From positions 533,472,082-533,536,081 of the forward strand of contig NC_066585.1 in the NCBI RefSeq assembly GCF_024323335.1: a stretch of 64,000 nucleotides of DNA, written 5' to 3'. The notes beneath the pieces are model-generated. The model had not been told where the DNA came from, did not search any database, and was given only the letters and a program-made list of their open reading frames with translations. The translations under genes were made by a program, and so were the position numbers. Origin of the DNA: Lathyrus oleraceus (lineage: Eukaryota; Streptophyta; Magnoliopsida; Fabales; Fabaceae). Numbering within the stretch: position 1 is the first letter of the stretch; each line of letters starts with the position of its first letter. Of the stretch, positions 1 to 26,495 are shown in pieces.

Positions 1-540
1 ACAAAGTAGTTTTCGCTAAAATCGACCAACAAACAAATACTTTCTATCCAAAACTACGTAAGTCTTGAGTTTTCTATTGCACCCGGAGATACGTAGGAGC
101 AAAATTTGTAAATATTGTCAGGCTCATTAATAAAAAAATTAGGTTTAGTTCCTTCCTTCGCACATTAATAAAAATCCAAGAACATTTTCTCTTTCCTATT
201 ATTCTTTCCCTTTTAATAACTCGAGAAGCCTAACATTTCTAAGGTAACACTAACCCGCACAACTAACCTAATGGTTCCCGTTGAGTACAACAGACGTGAA
301 AAGTGCTAATACATTCCCATTGCGTAATCGACTCCCGAATCCTGATTTGATTGCGACGATCAATATCATTATCGTTATTTATTTGATTTTATCGATATTT
401 CCTCTTTATTTTTAGGAATAAATAAAGATCGGTGGCGACTCTGTTTAGTTCATCATGCAAGCGTGCAATTGTGCTTCGCTAAGTCGTGTTCTCATTTTTT
501 CGAGGTGCGATAAATGAGAGGGAAATTTTTGGGACATGAC
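1..540. mobile_element. Probable Ty3/gypsy LTR / primer-site remnant
   Basis: There is no open reading frame. Around 431-443 the sequence reads GGTGGCGACTCTG, followed at about 458-515 by a GC-richer stretch (GCAAGCGTGCAATTGTGCTT, then TTTTTCGAGGTGCGA). From memory, this combination recurs at the LTR/primer-binding-site junction of Ogre/Tat-type gypsy elements in legumes. The rest of the element would lie outside the window. The family assignment is recognition, not alignment, and it could be another repeat. Confidence 0.3.
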
Positions 541-1302
541 ACTTAGAATGTTTTAAACAAATTGTTTGATTTTACTAAAAAAAATGAAATTTTAAATTTC
601 TATTTTATTTTTTATTATTATATTGCAGTTTATGAACATGATTTAGAGCACTTTAGATCTGGAATAGAAGTCTATGCAATCTAGAGAAATCCTTCATACG
701 ATACTAATACTATTGTGCTCTTACCTTTCATTTTTATTAGATCTATGCTTGTGAATTTCAAAGTAAGATTGTATATTTTAGAATATGATTTAGCTCTCTT
801 CAAACCTTAAACTTTGTATAAAGGGAGCAAGGAATTTTAGAATATGAATTGGTCCTTATTGGGGTATTAATTATTGGTGAATTTTGGGTTATTGTGCAGA
901 ATTGGATTTTGTAACCTTGTTTGAAATTTAATTGCACATATTGTTGATATTTTGCCAATTCAAAAGTAACAAAAATAACATAAACTTGGCGGTGGTGTTT
1001 TTGACAGCTACTTATCCTTTTCCTTTTGGTATGTTTTACCTTTAGTATAAGTTTGATTTGAAACGTGCTTATTTTGTGCTCTTTAGTCAATTTAGTTAAA
1101 TTCTTTCACAAATTATGTTGGAGATTAATCTAATTATTATAATGTTTAAAAAATTGGAGGTAGAGTGTAAAAAAGAGAAAAAGTTATTTTTGTTTTTTTA
1201 ATAAATAAGTAAAAATCGGGGCAATTCTAACCGTTGAAACTGACATAATAGCACTTTTAACTACCATTCATACACTTTTTGTGTCAGCAATATTTAAATA
1301 AA
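541..1302. other. Intergenic AT-rich DNA, nothing recognised
   Basis: AT-rich sequence with only short chance ORFs, including a 96-codon one on the minus strand with no family features. No gene, RNA or repeat boundary was seen. Confidence 0.5.
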
Positions 1303-1589
1303 TACTCCCTCTATTTTTTATTATAAATCGTTTTTGACTTTTAACACGTATTAAGAAATGTAATAATTATGGTATGAAAAAAATAAATTATGAATGTTTT
1401 ACAAAATTGTCCTTCATTAACGGTATTGAAAAGATAAATTGACATAATTAAAAGGAGGGAGAAAAATAAATAATTAAGGGTATAATAGAAAAAATAATAT
1501 TAATGAATATTAATATTATAAAATGACTTATATTATGGTACAAAATATTTTTCTAAAGTGACTTATAATAAAAAAAAACGGAGGTAGTA
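1303..1589. mobile_element. Stowaway-type MITE (Tc1/mariner-derived)
   Basis: The left end begins CTCCCTCTATTTTTTATTAT after a TA dinucleotide at 1303-1304. The right end (TTATAATA, A-run, CGGAGGTAG, ending at 1587) is its imperfect inverted complement and is followed by TA at 1588-1589. The CTCCCTCC-type terminal inverted repeats, TA target duplication, length of about 283 bp and lack of coding capacity are standard for plant Stowaway elements. The interior is strongly AT-rich. Confidence 0.8.
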
Positions 1590-3879
1590 ATACAGACGAA
1601 GTAGTGTGTTGTTCTTCGACTTAAGAATCATTAATAATAGGAGTCGTAAATTTAAAAATCACGACTTATAATATTTTTTTGCATTTTTTTGCATGATCAA
1701 ACTTACAAGCAAATCATACTATTGCATGAATTTATTCAAATGACATGATTAAACTTATAAAAAAGTATAGTATTGCATGACTATATCCAAATTGTTAGAA
1801 TTAAATCAATTCAACATACATGCACTACATAAACATATTGTGACATATATTTTATGCAGAATCAAAATAGTCATACAAGCATGTATAGAATTATAGAATC
1901 AATAAATTGATTATAGAATATCTGGACCCATTGAGAAAATTGCCTTTGATGGTAATCCTAAACAACCTAGAAGTTGATGACTTTTGTGGTTCTTCCTTAA
2001 CCGGTACTCCTTATGCTTCAAATTCTATTCAGATGGGAAGAAAAAATAATTTGCTTGTGTATGGTATATCGGGGACCATAGCCTATATATAGTGTGATGG
2101 TCAATTAGGATTTCCATTATTTCCAAATGGGTCATCCTGACATCCACTCGTATTTGAGCTCATATCCAATTATTTAATTAATTAAATAATTTCTAAATAA
2201 AATCTAATCAGCTTTGTAACTTTATATGATCACTTAATTAATTGATAAAATAACTAATATAATATCAATTCTTTAAATAAATAAAAGTAGTTGATGGTTT
2301 ATATTATGCAACTTAATCTAGATAAGAATATGAAGTAGTTGATGATTTAAAAATATTTTTGATGTCTTAGTCGAGAGAGGAAATACTAAAGAAATTATAA
2401 AATTTAAGAGAGTAAACATTTTTTTGACCATAGCGTTCTAAATATATCAATAAATAAGTTATATAAGTGATTTTGAAGTTGTAAACGAATGTTATAATAA
2501 TTTATCGGAAGTTTGATGACGAACTTTGTGATATGATTTTAAGGTGACAAAGAACCGATTTCTATACTATGAAATATAGATCTTTAATTTCATCACAACA
2601 TATGATTTGAAGGTTCACCGCTAAGTTGTATGTTAAAAAATTGTTTAGTTCCTACCTAACTTATTTTTACTTTGCAGTAACTATTGTTAATCTCTACAAA
2701 CAAAACTATTTTTCGTTCAATAATATTACATTGACAAATTTTTATAATTTTTATTCTGATAAATTCAAAAATAACAAAGATATAGACGTTTTTAGAATCT
2801 TATAACTACATGTTTCTAAGTTATTAGATGAAGTTGGACAAATAATGCTCAACTCATGAAGAAGATAGTGAATATTGAAGTTCTTATAGGTTTATTTTCT
2901 TCTTCTTTGTCGGTCCTCCCTCTTCATGTTATTTGAGAGTGTTTTTCGACTTTGTAAAGTGAATAATATTGTCAAATTAAATTAAAGAAAGTGATTAAAA
3001 GGAAACATTAAAAAAAATGAATGTTAACTCGGCAAGTTATTATTTAAATAAAAAGACTTAGAAGTTACGCACAGTCACATTATAGCGAGTTTTTAAATCT
3101 AAACTATTAACTAAAATCAATAAATATAATTGAGCGTTCTTATTTTTTTACATTAATAGATACTCTAACTTTCACTAATAAGATGTGCTAAAAAATTAAA
3201 ATTATTATTTGAAGTAGTTTCAATTATAATAAAAATATTATGTATTTAATTATTTATTATATAATTTATATTCTTGTTCTATATTATTCATTGTATAGTA
3301 TAAAAAATAAACATTATGATTAGTAAGCACATCTTAAGAACAAATTTGGGCAATATAAATAATAGTAGTTTAATTATTTTAACACGTGACCATAATTCCT
3401 TTATTAATTGGTTGATTGTGTAAGAAGAGAATAATAAATATTCAATTTTTTTATATAGTTAGTCAATCTTAATAAAAAAACTCTTTTACATGATTTGTCA
3501 AATACAATATTCACATTTTGGTTGAAATTTATGTTAGTGTTTTAGTCCGCGAAATATGGGATCTCTTTCATGCAATATTTTCAATATTTTTTGAGATCAA
3601 TACTAGTTGATAATTTGTCGAGTATTGTTTCATATAATTATAAAGTTTAATTTTGTTATCAATAATTATTGTGTTTTCTTATCTTTTATTCTCAAATTCT
3701 AAGGCCGAGTTTACTATTAAAAAAAGATATTGCTCATGCATTAGCAAAAACAAGCATATAAGGTTAGTTACCCAGTTTTAATTATTCCTAAAGAATTTAA
3801 TTTAAATATATTAACAATATAAAATAATTTTATAGTGTTAGCTAATCATCTATAAAACAATACTTTTGTATTGTGATCT
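1590..3879. other. Intergenic AT-rich region upstream of the symplekin gene
   Basis: Very AT-rich. It contains only short ORFs (for example 61 codons at 1907-2092) with no recognisable motif. Apart from a weak inverted repeat near 3179-3338 (listed separately), no structure was identified. Confidence 0.5.
3179..3338. repeat. Small inverted-repeat element, possible MITE
   Basis: AATAAGATGTGCTAA at about 3178 is matched as an inverted complement by TTAGTAAGCACATCTTA near 3321-3337, about 160 bp apart, with an AT-rich interior. No clear target-site duplication was found, so a MITE identity is only suggested. Confidence 0.3.
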
Positions 3880-4068
3880 TGGATCCCAATAAACCCGACC
3901 CGGTTCTCTTACCAAACGAAAAAATGGTGAAACACAGTCCAACATGCGTTTAGCATTTCAAATCCCTTCTCCCTCTTATTCATAAACCTAGATAAAACAA
4001 TTGATCCTCTTTCGCTCGCAATTTCAATGCAAATTCTCCAAAATTAGGGTTTATTCTACTCTGTAACC
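3880..4068 (+). promoter_or_regulatory. Promoter/5' leader of the symplekin gene with telo-box
   Basis: This is the region just before the ATG at 4069. No convincing TATA box is visible. At 4044-4052 there is TTAGGGTTT, the inverted form of the AAACCCTAA telo-box that is frequent near the start of plant housekeeping genes. The transcription start was not determined. Confidence 0.4.
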
Positions 4069-19161
<15,093 letters not shown>

Positions 19162-19640
19162 ACTTAAACACGCATGGTTGTGTGGTGGAATCCACTAGTC
19201 AACTGTGAGACTCACAAGTTAAATTATAGCCCATACCTTACTGAGACTAAGCTGCTAGTAGTTATCTCAAGAAAATGGAATGGTGGACCAGAATTGATGG
19301 ATTTGTCATGTTCAAATGGCTGAATAGTTGGTCCACGTGCCAAAGGTTTTGTACATTTGCACGGGGCAACAATCTGACTTTGTATATTTGTAGGTGGAAT
19401 GATGTATTTTAGGATGGTATAAGAAGAATCATACTATCTCAAATTGGTCCCAATTTTGGGTTTCTGCTAGAGCATAGTGTTACTTTTAGGAATGTATACA
19501 TGATATATTGATCACCTAGTGGATGCCTTTCTTGTGTTAGTCTTGAACATTATATTTTTGTATCAAGGGTTTAAGACATGTATCTATGAGTATTACTCAT
19601 TCCCTTCAATAATAATATATATATTTTTAATTCACTTCAT
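19162..19640 (+). other. 3' UTR of the symplekin gene
   Basis: Sequence after the stop codon. AATAATAATATA near 19609-19620 is a possible far-upstream/near-upstream polyadenylation element. The end is not experimentally defined. Confidence 0.45.
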
Positions 19641-19799
19641 TTTTTAAAAACTTTGCAACAATATAAACCATGGATGGCACATAGCTTTGTGAGTTTTATA
19701 TTTTACTTTTTAAATTGTTGGTGTTTGAAAGAAAATTTGGCTGAAAAGCATAATCCATCTAAGTGAATGACTTGATACTGTTGGTTTACGGTATAAAAG

Positions 19800-20542
19800 A
19801 AAAGATCAAGGACATAAATATAAATATAAGAAAAATACGTGGACATAAATATAAATGTAAGTAGATTAGAAAAAACGGATCAAATTGACATTTCAAACTA
19901 AATTTAAAAAAAAATGATTTTTTTTGTTTGGTTCAAAAATTGAACTAAACAAATAACAATCAAGGTGCTTTGGTTTGATTTTCGATTTTAGTTTTTAGGA
20001 ATTGTCAAACATTGATGATTATAATAATTCTTTTTTGTGTTTCAAATTCTTAGTTAATTTATATATTTTTTAAGTTTATTCAACAAATTCTTTTTAGTTT
20101 TGTTGTAAAATAGTATTTTAAATTAATTTTCATATAAAATTTTTAAAATATTTTAGGTTTTTTTCAACATATTTTAGGTTTTTTCAACAGAATTTTTCAA
20201 TAATTTTGACGTGTGTTTGAGGTAAAAACATGTTAATATCTATTTATTGTTATTTCTTGTGTTTCATTTGTTATTGATTTGTATGGTTGAGTATACCTTT
20301 AAGTTGTTTGAAAAGAAAAACATCAAATATAAATGAAAAAGATTATATGAAATGCATTAGTTAAACAAATATTAGTATCAAATATTTTGAAAAATATAAT
20401 AACCGAGAATACACAAATTAATATAATGTTTGAAAAAAAATTATAAATTGATCAATCAAATCGATTAATTTGATTCAATTTTATATTTCAAAATACTAAA
20501 AATCGAAATAAAACAAATCAATAAAAATAGAGATTCATTACT
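19800..20542. repeat. Degenerate AT-rich dispersed repeat
   Basis: Contains GGTTCAAAAATTGAAC at about 19931 followed by GGTGCTTTGGTTTGATT. Closely similar wording occurs on the opposite strand at about 55800-55920 of this window, so this is a repeat family rather than unique DNA. The ends were not resolved. A possible right end is GGACACCCCTA near 20763-20773, beyond a nested MITE. Confidence 0.4.
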
Positions 20543-20698
20543 ATGCACTGTCAGTATAAAAAGATTTACACTGTCCATTCATCACCATCGTCCGTTTACA
20601 TTACTTTATAGATTTTTAAAATAAAAGTCAAATTTATTTTAATATTCAACGTCTAAGATTAACTGACAGTGTAAAATCTCTTTACACTGTCAGTGTAT
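20543..20698. mobile_element. Short MITE with ~30-bp terminal inverted repeats
   Basis: The left end (ATGCACTGTCAGTATAAAAA, continuing to GATTTACACTGTC) is the inverted complement of the right end (GACAGTGTAAAATCTCTTTA, continuing to CACTGTCAGTGTAT) with few mismatches over about 30 bp. The 156-bp length and lack of coding capacity fit a MITE. No unambiguous target duplication was found. It appears to sit inside the older repeat to its left and right. Confidence 0.7.
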
Positions 20699-20996
20699 TT
20701 CAATTAAATCCACAAAAATATTTAGACTTTTTTTGGAGGACCAAAATCAATTCAAACCATATGGACACCCCTATTAAAAAGGGTGCCAGAAAGGAACCAA
20801 GATTTTCTTTTATTTGATGAAGCAATACACATATAGAATTTTATAGGAAATGGGATAAACAAAAACGGCCTCATTCCAATTAAATGAGAAAATAAAATAA
20901 CTAAAACTCATTTCTCTATAAAGTATAAGAAACACATATGGACTGAAATTAAAAATATTGGAGCATATAATAAAAAAATTGTAACACCATATAATT

Positions 20997-22216
20997 AAGG
21001 GGTGGCAAATTGGGCGACCAATTCTGTTTAGTTGCATCCCATTTAAGCCCGTCTAAAAGTGGGATGGGGTAGGGCGTATCAACTTTGGCGTCTGAGTTTA
21101 AAAGTCAAGTCCACCATATTTACTAACGCAACAATATATTATTATTTTTTAATTTGATTTATTACATAATTTATAAAAGTGTTAATCATTATCAAAGAGG
21201 GCAACAAATTTTAAAAGCGCATGGTAAAACTTTAACAAGTCTTGATGAAAATATCATATTCTTCAATATAAATAAGACAACGTAACTATAATACCAAAAA
21301 CATAAAACAAACACACTAAAACCCCGATACATTTGGTTCAAATGATCAACAAGCACAACCTAGTTAAGAATATCTAGGGACACAAATCAACATAATAAAC
21401 TAGCACAAACCAAGAACCAACAATAAAAAACCAATCTTAAAGGCTCCATGACCAACACTTCATCAATCACCATCTATGTTGTGAACATATGAAACTTCGG
21501 TTGATATCGTAACCATTAGATGAAACCTTCCAACATCTGTCTCCTCATCGTCACCCACTATTTAATAATTATCAAGATCAACGACATCAAAATTAGTAGC
21601 TTTATTAAAGGAAGTATCTCAAAAATGAAACGATCCAAGTAAAATCAAAGCTTCATTCTTTAATAATTATCAAGACAAATAATAAGCACTTAGTTGAGCA
21701 TTTTATTGTCAAAAAATAAATGAAATGAGAACTCAAATATAACAATCTACAAATCAAAACTTTATTATCATAATGAGAAACAAACTCCTTTGTGCAAAAA
21801 TTGTCTTAAAGCTTTAGAACCCGACTCCAGTGACAACGAGTAATAGAAAAGAGACAAAAATGTATTCTCTATGTTTTACAATAATATTTTTCCTACTATG
21901 AGTGAAAATGAAGAACGAAGCAGAAACTAGTTAATGTCTTCAAATGAGGTGTTTGTGGTTATGTGAAAAAAGAATATTAGGGTTTGAAAAAATGTGAGTT
22001 GTTTTAAAAGTATGTCTACCATAAACCATGTTAATATTGTTTTAATTACAAGTAAAAGAAAAAAGCTCACGGGCAAACCCGTCTGCCCCGCCCTCGGTTC
22101 GTTTTAAAAGCGGGTTAGGCGGGACAAACCAACTTAAGACACCGAGTCAAAAACCTCGTCCGACCCACCAAAATGGTGGGTTAAATGAGTGGATCCGACC
22201 CGTTTTTCCACCCCTA
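20997..22216. mobile_element. Non-autonomous hAT-like element
   Basis: The left end GGGGTGGCAAATTGGGCG (about 20999) and the right end GACCCGTTTTTCCACCCCTA (about 22197-22216) are imperfect inverted repeats of the GGGGTGGCAAAACGGG type, common at the ends of plant hAT elements. Internal subterminal regions are rich in CCCGC/GCGGG words. No transposase frame is visible and the 8-bp target duplication is not recognisable, so it is old or degraded. Confidence 0.5.
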
Positions 22217-22259
22217 CCCATTTTTTCTTAAAAACTCACATTTGCGAGACAAGAAGTAG

Positions 22260-24200
22260 TTCTGTCAATTGATTCACTGACATCTGATAAATCAAAGTTA
22301 CTTCAGTTTTATTTTTGGAAGAAAAAAGGTTCGAAGTTCAAAGAAAAAAAATGCATAACAATCAACCTAAGAGTAGACTCTAATATAATTAACTAATGAA
22401 AGAAGAGAATTTTGAGCACGAACTTGTCCATAAAGCATCAAATAAGAACCTAGATCACACACTATATTGACAAGTGCATTTGCACAAGTATTCGAATCAT
22501 GGTATATATGACGAATCCCACCTCCTAATTCAGTTTGAGCAACTATTGAATTTATTATACCAATCACATCCCAGTTATACTACCTTGCCTAGAACCCAAA
22601 ATATTTTGAACAACCACTTTGGAATTTATACGAAGCTTAATAGCTCAAAATCCAAGCTCTTTGCTAATCTCAACCCTTCTAGCACACTCCAAAGTTCAAC
22701 AATAAATGCACTACAAGAACTCAAATATCTTTTGAAGCATTTAAGTCACACACTCGTACAACCTTTGAAAAGGCCACCATATTCCGCTATCAAACCATTC
22801 TTACTAGCTCCACTTGTGTTCAATCTCACCCAGCTCGAAGGAGAATGAGGAGGAGTCCACCTTATTTGCTTAGTCTCTCAAAGCCAACTTCATCTTACTA
22901 CCATGCAGACCCGTTGTCAAAAAATACTCATGAGTAACTTTAGTAACATGCCGCCACAAAATTCCAGGTTTCAAAAAATTCTCATCAAGTTGTTCCTTAT
23001 TCATCCACATCCAAAGTGCATGGAAATAGGTTGCCCTAAGTTTTGACCATGAAGGATCTCCACGAATACCAAAATTCAAACACAAATTAGTATCCACCCA
23101 CTCCTTAATATTACTAGTGAAAAAAGATCCCATTATATCCAATTTAACCACATTAGTTCAAATAGGAAAAGTAAAAGGACAATCATGTAAGACATGTATA
23201 ATAAATTCCACTTCTGTTCCACAATGACTGCAAAAGGCCTTCCTAGTTGCATTTTATTTTTTTTCTCATTGATCATTATTCTACCATGATACACCAACCA
23301 AATAAATGACCTTATTTGTTCAAAGACTTTAAGCTTCCATTCAACCTCCAACTATCCTAGCCATTTTGCCTACCAAAATTCTACATTAACTTATAACTTA
23401 ATGAAACAATATACTCACATTTTTATTGCTTGGCCAACAATAAATATATCTTCCACTATTATCATCAGGAAGGAGAATAGTTAGAATTTTAACTACCATA
23501 TTTTGAGGAAACATATGCTTTAAAATATCCATATTCCGTTGACCATGTTGATCCAATAAGTCCTCTAAATGTTAATAAGAAGTTATATTAACCTTATATG
23601 TATTAATATACATCAACTTCATATATGGTTCAATCCAACAATGAGACCAAACATCCATATTGAAACCATCTCATATAGACCAATGCACAAACTAAACAAA
23701 CTTAGGCGACAAGTTACTGAGATTCTTCCACAAATTAGAATCATTTTCCACAATCATGTGCTCATAACCAAACATTATTTCTCATATATTTGCCACACAT
23801 AACTTCACAACAAAGTGATTGTTTATTGCTTAGAATGTCCCAACCAAGCTTCAAAAGACAAACATTATTCATAACATCAAATCGTCTAATACTCAACCCT
23901 CTAAAGAACTTTGGCAATGTCATCACATCCCACTTCACAGAATGAACTCTTATATGCTCATCACTATCATCCCAAATAAAATAACATTGTAAATTTTGAA
24001 TCTCATGCAAAAAAAGCTTTAGGAATGCTAGTAGTCATCATAGTATAGATAGGAATGGCTTCAATAACACCTTTTGAGAGAGTTACCCGACCTGTAAAAG
24101 AAAGGCGTCGAGCATTCCAAGAGGCCAACATTGACTTAACTTGCTCCATGATATAATTAAAATCAGATCTTCTTGGTACTCTACTGAGGAGAGGGACAAC
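22260..24200 (-). pseudogene. Decayed LINE (L1-type) reverse transcriptase / RNase H polyprotein
   Basis: Minus-strand fragments follow the order of plant non-LTR reverse transcriptases. First comes the thumb region near 24150-24030. Next (24010-23762) is the stretch with F-I-W-D-D, then L-P-K-F-F-R-G-L-S-I-R-R and C-L-L-K-L-G-W. The zinc-binding zf-RVT region (23351-22870) contains I-R-S-F-I-W-L-V-Y-H-G-R. A RNase H-like tail (22567-22367) has D-S-N-T-C-A-N-A-L. Stops and frame changes separate the pieces, the catalytic palm is missing, and the 5' end is truncated. It is not functional. Confidence 0.8.
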
Positions 24201-24790
24201 AAGTTACTTTTCAAGCGAGTTTGTTTCATGGAAGGCCAAACATAGCATAAAATTTACAATGAACGTATATAAAAGTCTGTAATGTCCAAAAAGTACAGGT
24301 GCATGCGTGTTCCCCCTACAAGAGCAGAGAGACTCAGAGGCCCTAGTAGGTATTACACGTTTGAGGGTGAAGGAAAGCTCACAACGGTGAGTAGCCGTGT
24401 ATTTTGGTTTTTGAGGTTGTTTAAAGGACCCACTCACGTGATGTGAGAGGACCTGATAGTGGCCAACACTACTAGGTTGGAGGCATGTGATTAGATTAAT
24501 GTTGTTAAGGCTACCGAGAGCAAAGTTCTCTTCGAGTAGTGTTAGGTAGTAGTAAGCTTGTATGATTTTAGAGTCTCTTTTCTCCCATTATGGGAGAGGT
24601 ATTTATAAAGGCCTCTTAAGCTTGGGCTAGAGATCTAATTAGTGCTTCACCCTAGCTCTGTGACCAAAGAATGTGGTCATGGGAGGACTTGGTCTCCTTG
24701 GATTGTGCGAATAATGGTTCTTCCCTTTGACTGACTCTTCGTTAGTTAGTCATTGTCGATCCATGTCATCACCCACATTTACTGGGCGAG
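24201..24790. other. Unidentified repeat-like segment, possible LTR fragment
   Basis: This segment is GC-richer than its surroundings and has no long frame. It contains GGTATTTATAAAGGCC at about 24598, which resembles an LTR TATA region. LTR termini, primer site and target duplication were not found, so the assignment is open. Confidence 0.25.
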
Positions 24791-25165
24791 TGAAAGAAGA
24801 TAAAACCAATAAAAAAGATTATACATGTTTCAAATTTTTATGTTTAGTATAAAAATGTATTGAAAAAGTATTATACTAGAACATACCATGTAAAGAAAAA
24901 TTTAAAACTTGAGGGAAAAGTTAGGTATTGGGAGAACATCACTTTTTAAAAAAGAGATGCTCTATCTTCTCTCTAGAAAACCTCCCCTTAAACCTATAGG
25001 GTTTGATCGTGGTCGCCTCTTACCTTCATTTCATCTTCCATCTTTATGATGCTCATCTTCCCTATAAAGTATAATATCTCTCATTAAACCTCACTCTCAT
25101 GTTTCTACCGAAACTAAGTCACTCATCGGAGATTCTTTCTCTAAACCGCGAACCACTCCCAAGTC

Positions 25166-25202
<37 letters not shown>

Positions 25203-26370
25203 CTCTCTTCTCTCTCTCTCTCTCTCTCTCTCTGTTGACGCTGCCACCACTGGAGTCACCACCACTAATAAATGGAAAACTTGACAAGATTGTCTTAGCA
25301 TCTCAAACTCAACAATGGTATGTGTTCCTCTCTTGACTGTAACTGCTCCAACTCCCCTGATGTTGGCAACTTTCCGCCCTCCTCCAAAGCCTCCATGAAT
25401 ACTCTACATGTTGTAGTTTATTCCTCTATCATATCTATCTATTTATGTTTTAGTGTTGTCTATTTTTTGCTTTTGTCTTTTGGGGTATTAGTTTGCACTC
25501 CAGGTGCTTGATAAAAAGTCTCCAAAGAGTTTTTTGTCTTGAGCAACACCATCTCTAGTCATCAATTAACCTTTGAACATTCGATAAAAGTGGACAATTT
25601 CGATACAAAAGTTAATCGAAATGCACAAACACAAGTCAAAGAAATCACCCTTAATTGGATTTGAAAAAAGACAATGGATTCTCATTCATATATTGTCATT
25701 ACTGGCTTTCTTAAGAGAGTGAATGGATGGATGATATGTGGTTGTTTCAGAATTGATCGTGTCTTCTTGACTTGTGATCAAACTATGTTTAATATCTTTT
25801 ATTTATGTCTATGTAATTTTTACTTTTAGAGATGCTGCTAGACTATGGATGAGGTATATCCTATGTCATATATCTCTTGATATTTATAATGCCTATTGAT
25901 TTTTCACTTAATAGAATGACATCAAAATGCATAATTCATATGATTGTGAAAAGTAGAAAAGAAAACTAAATTTGTATTAATAGTAGACAAAATTAATTTC
26001 TTTTACAATAATAGATTAAGTTTATGAACTTTTTAAATAACCTTAATATTGAATTTATTAAATTTATAAATTTAATCATAAATTATTTAAAAGTTAATTG
26101 ACACATTTTTAAGTTTAATAAGGACATAAGTTTAATTTATTAACAAATTCAAGAATACAAGTAAACAACTTTAACTTCTTCTTTTTTTCAGTTCATTGAA
26201 GCATTTAAAATTTTCAGATATTTCAAAAATTCACATATTAATTAACTAATTTTTTATTTTAAGTAATAAAAAAAAACAGAAAAAACATGAAACAGCAATT
26301 GAACATGATAGATAAAGTTGGGCCTAATACTATGTGACATCACAAGTACATGTTTGTGTGTTTTTGTTGA
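24791..26370. other. Intergenic region upstream of the DnaJ gene, with (CT)n tract
   Basis: AT-rich intergenic DNA. A (CT)n microsatellite at 25166-25233 creates apparent ORFs on both strands (61 and 60 codons) that are artefacts. A short open stretch at 25320-25511 has no recognisable features. No gene is supported. Confidence 0.5.
25166..25233. repeat. (CT)n microsatellite
   Basis: About 68 bp of CT dinucleotides with two short CCT/TTC interruptions. Confidence 0.95.
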
Positions 26371-26376
26371 GCCCAG

Positions 26377-26495
26377 ATATATTTGTATCCATTTCTACAT
26401 TTGGATATTGTTTTTCTTTCACTTCATTCTTTTTCCACCGGTGACTCACATTGTTCCTTCTCTCCGGTAACAAAACCAAATCGGAGAAACAAGAT
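26377..26495 (+). promoter_or_regulatory. TATA-like box and 5' leader of the DnaJ gene
   Basis: GATATATTTG at about 26377-26386 is a TATA-like element some 110 bp before the ATG at 26496, which would leave a leader of about 80 nt. The spacing is reasonable. No heat-shock element (nGAAnnTTCn series) was convincingly seen. Confidence 0.4.

Noticed and set aside
1907..2092. 61-codon plus-strand ORF
   Set aside because: Short, no family features, no promoter or splice partners.
25099..25301. Overlapping S/L-rich and R/E-rich ORFs
   Set aside because: Both are produced by the (CT)n tract; there is no start context or homology.
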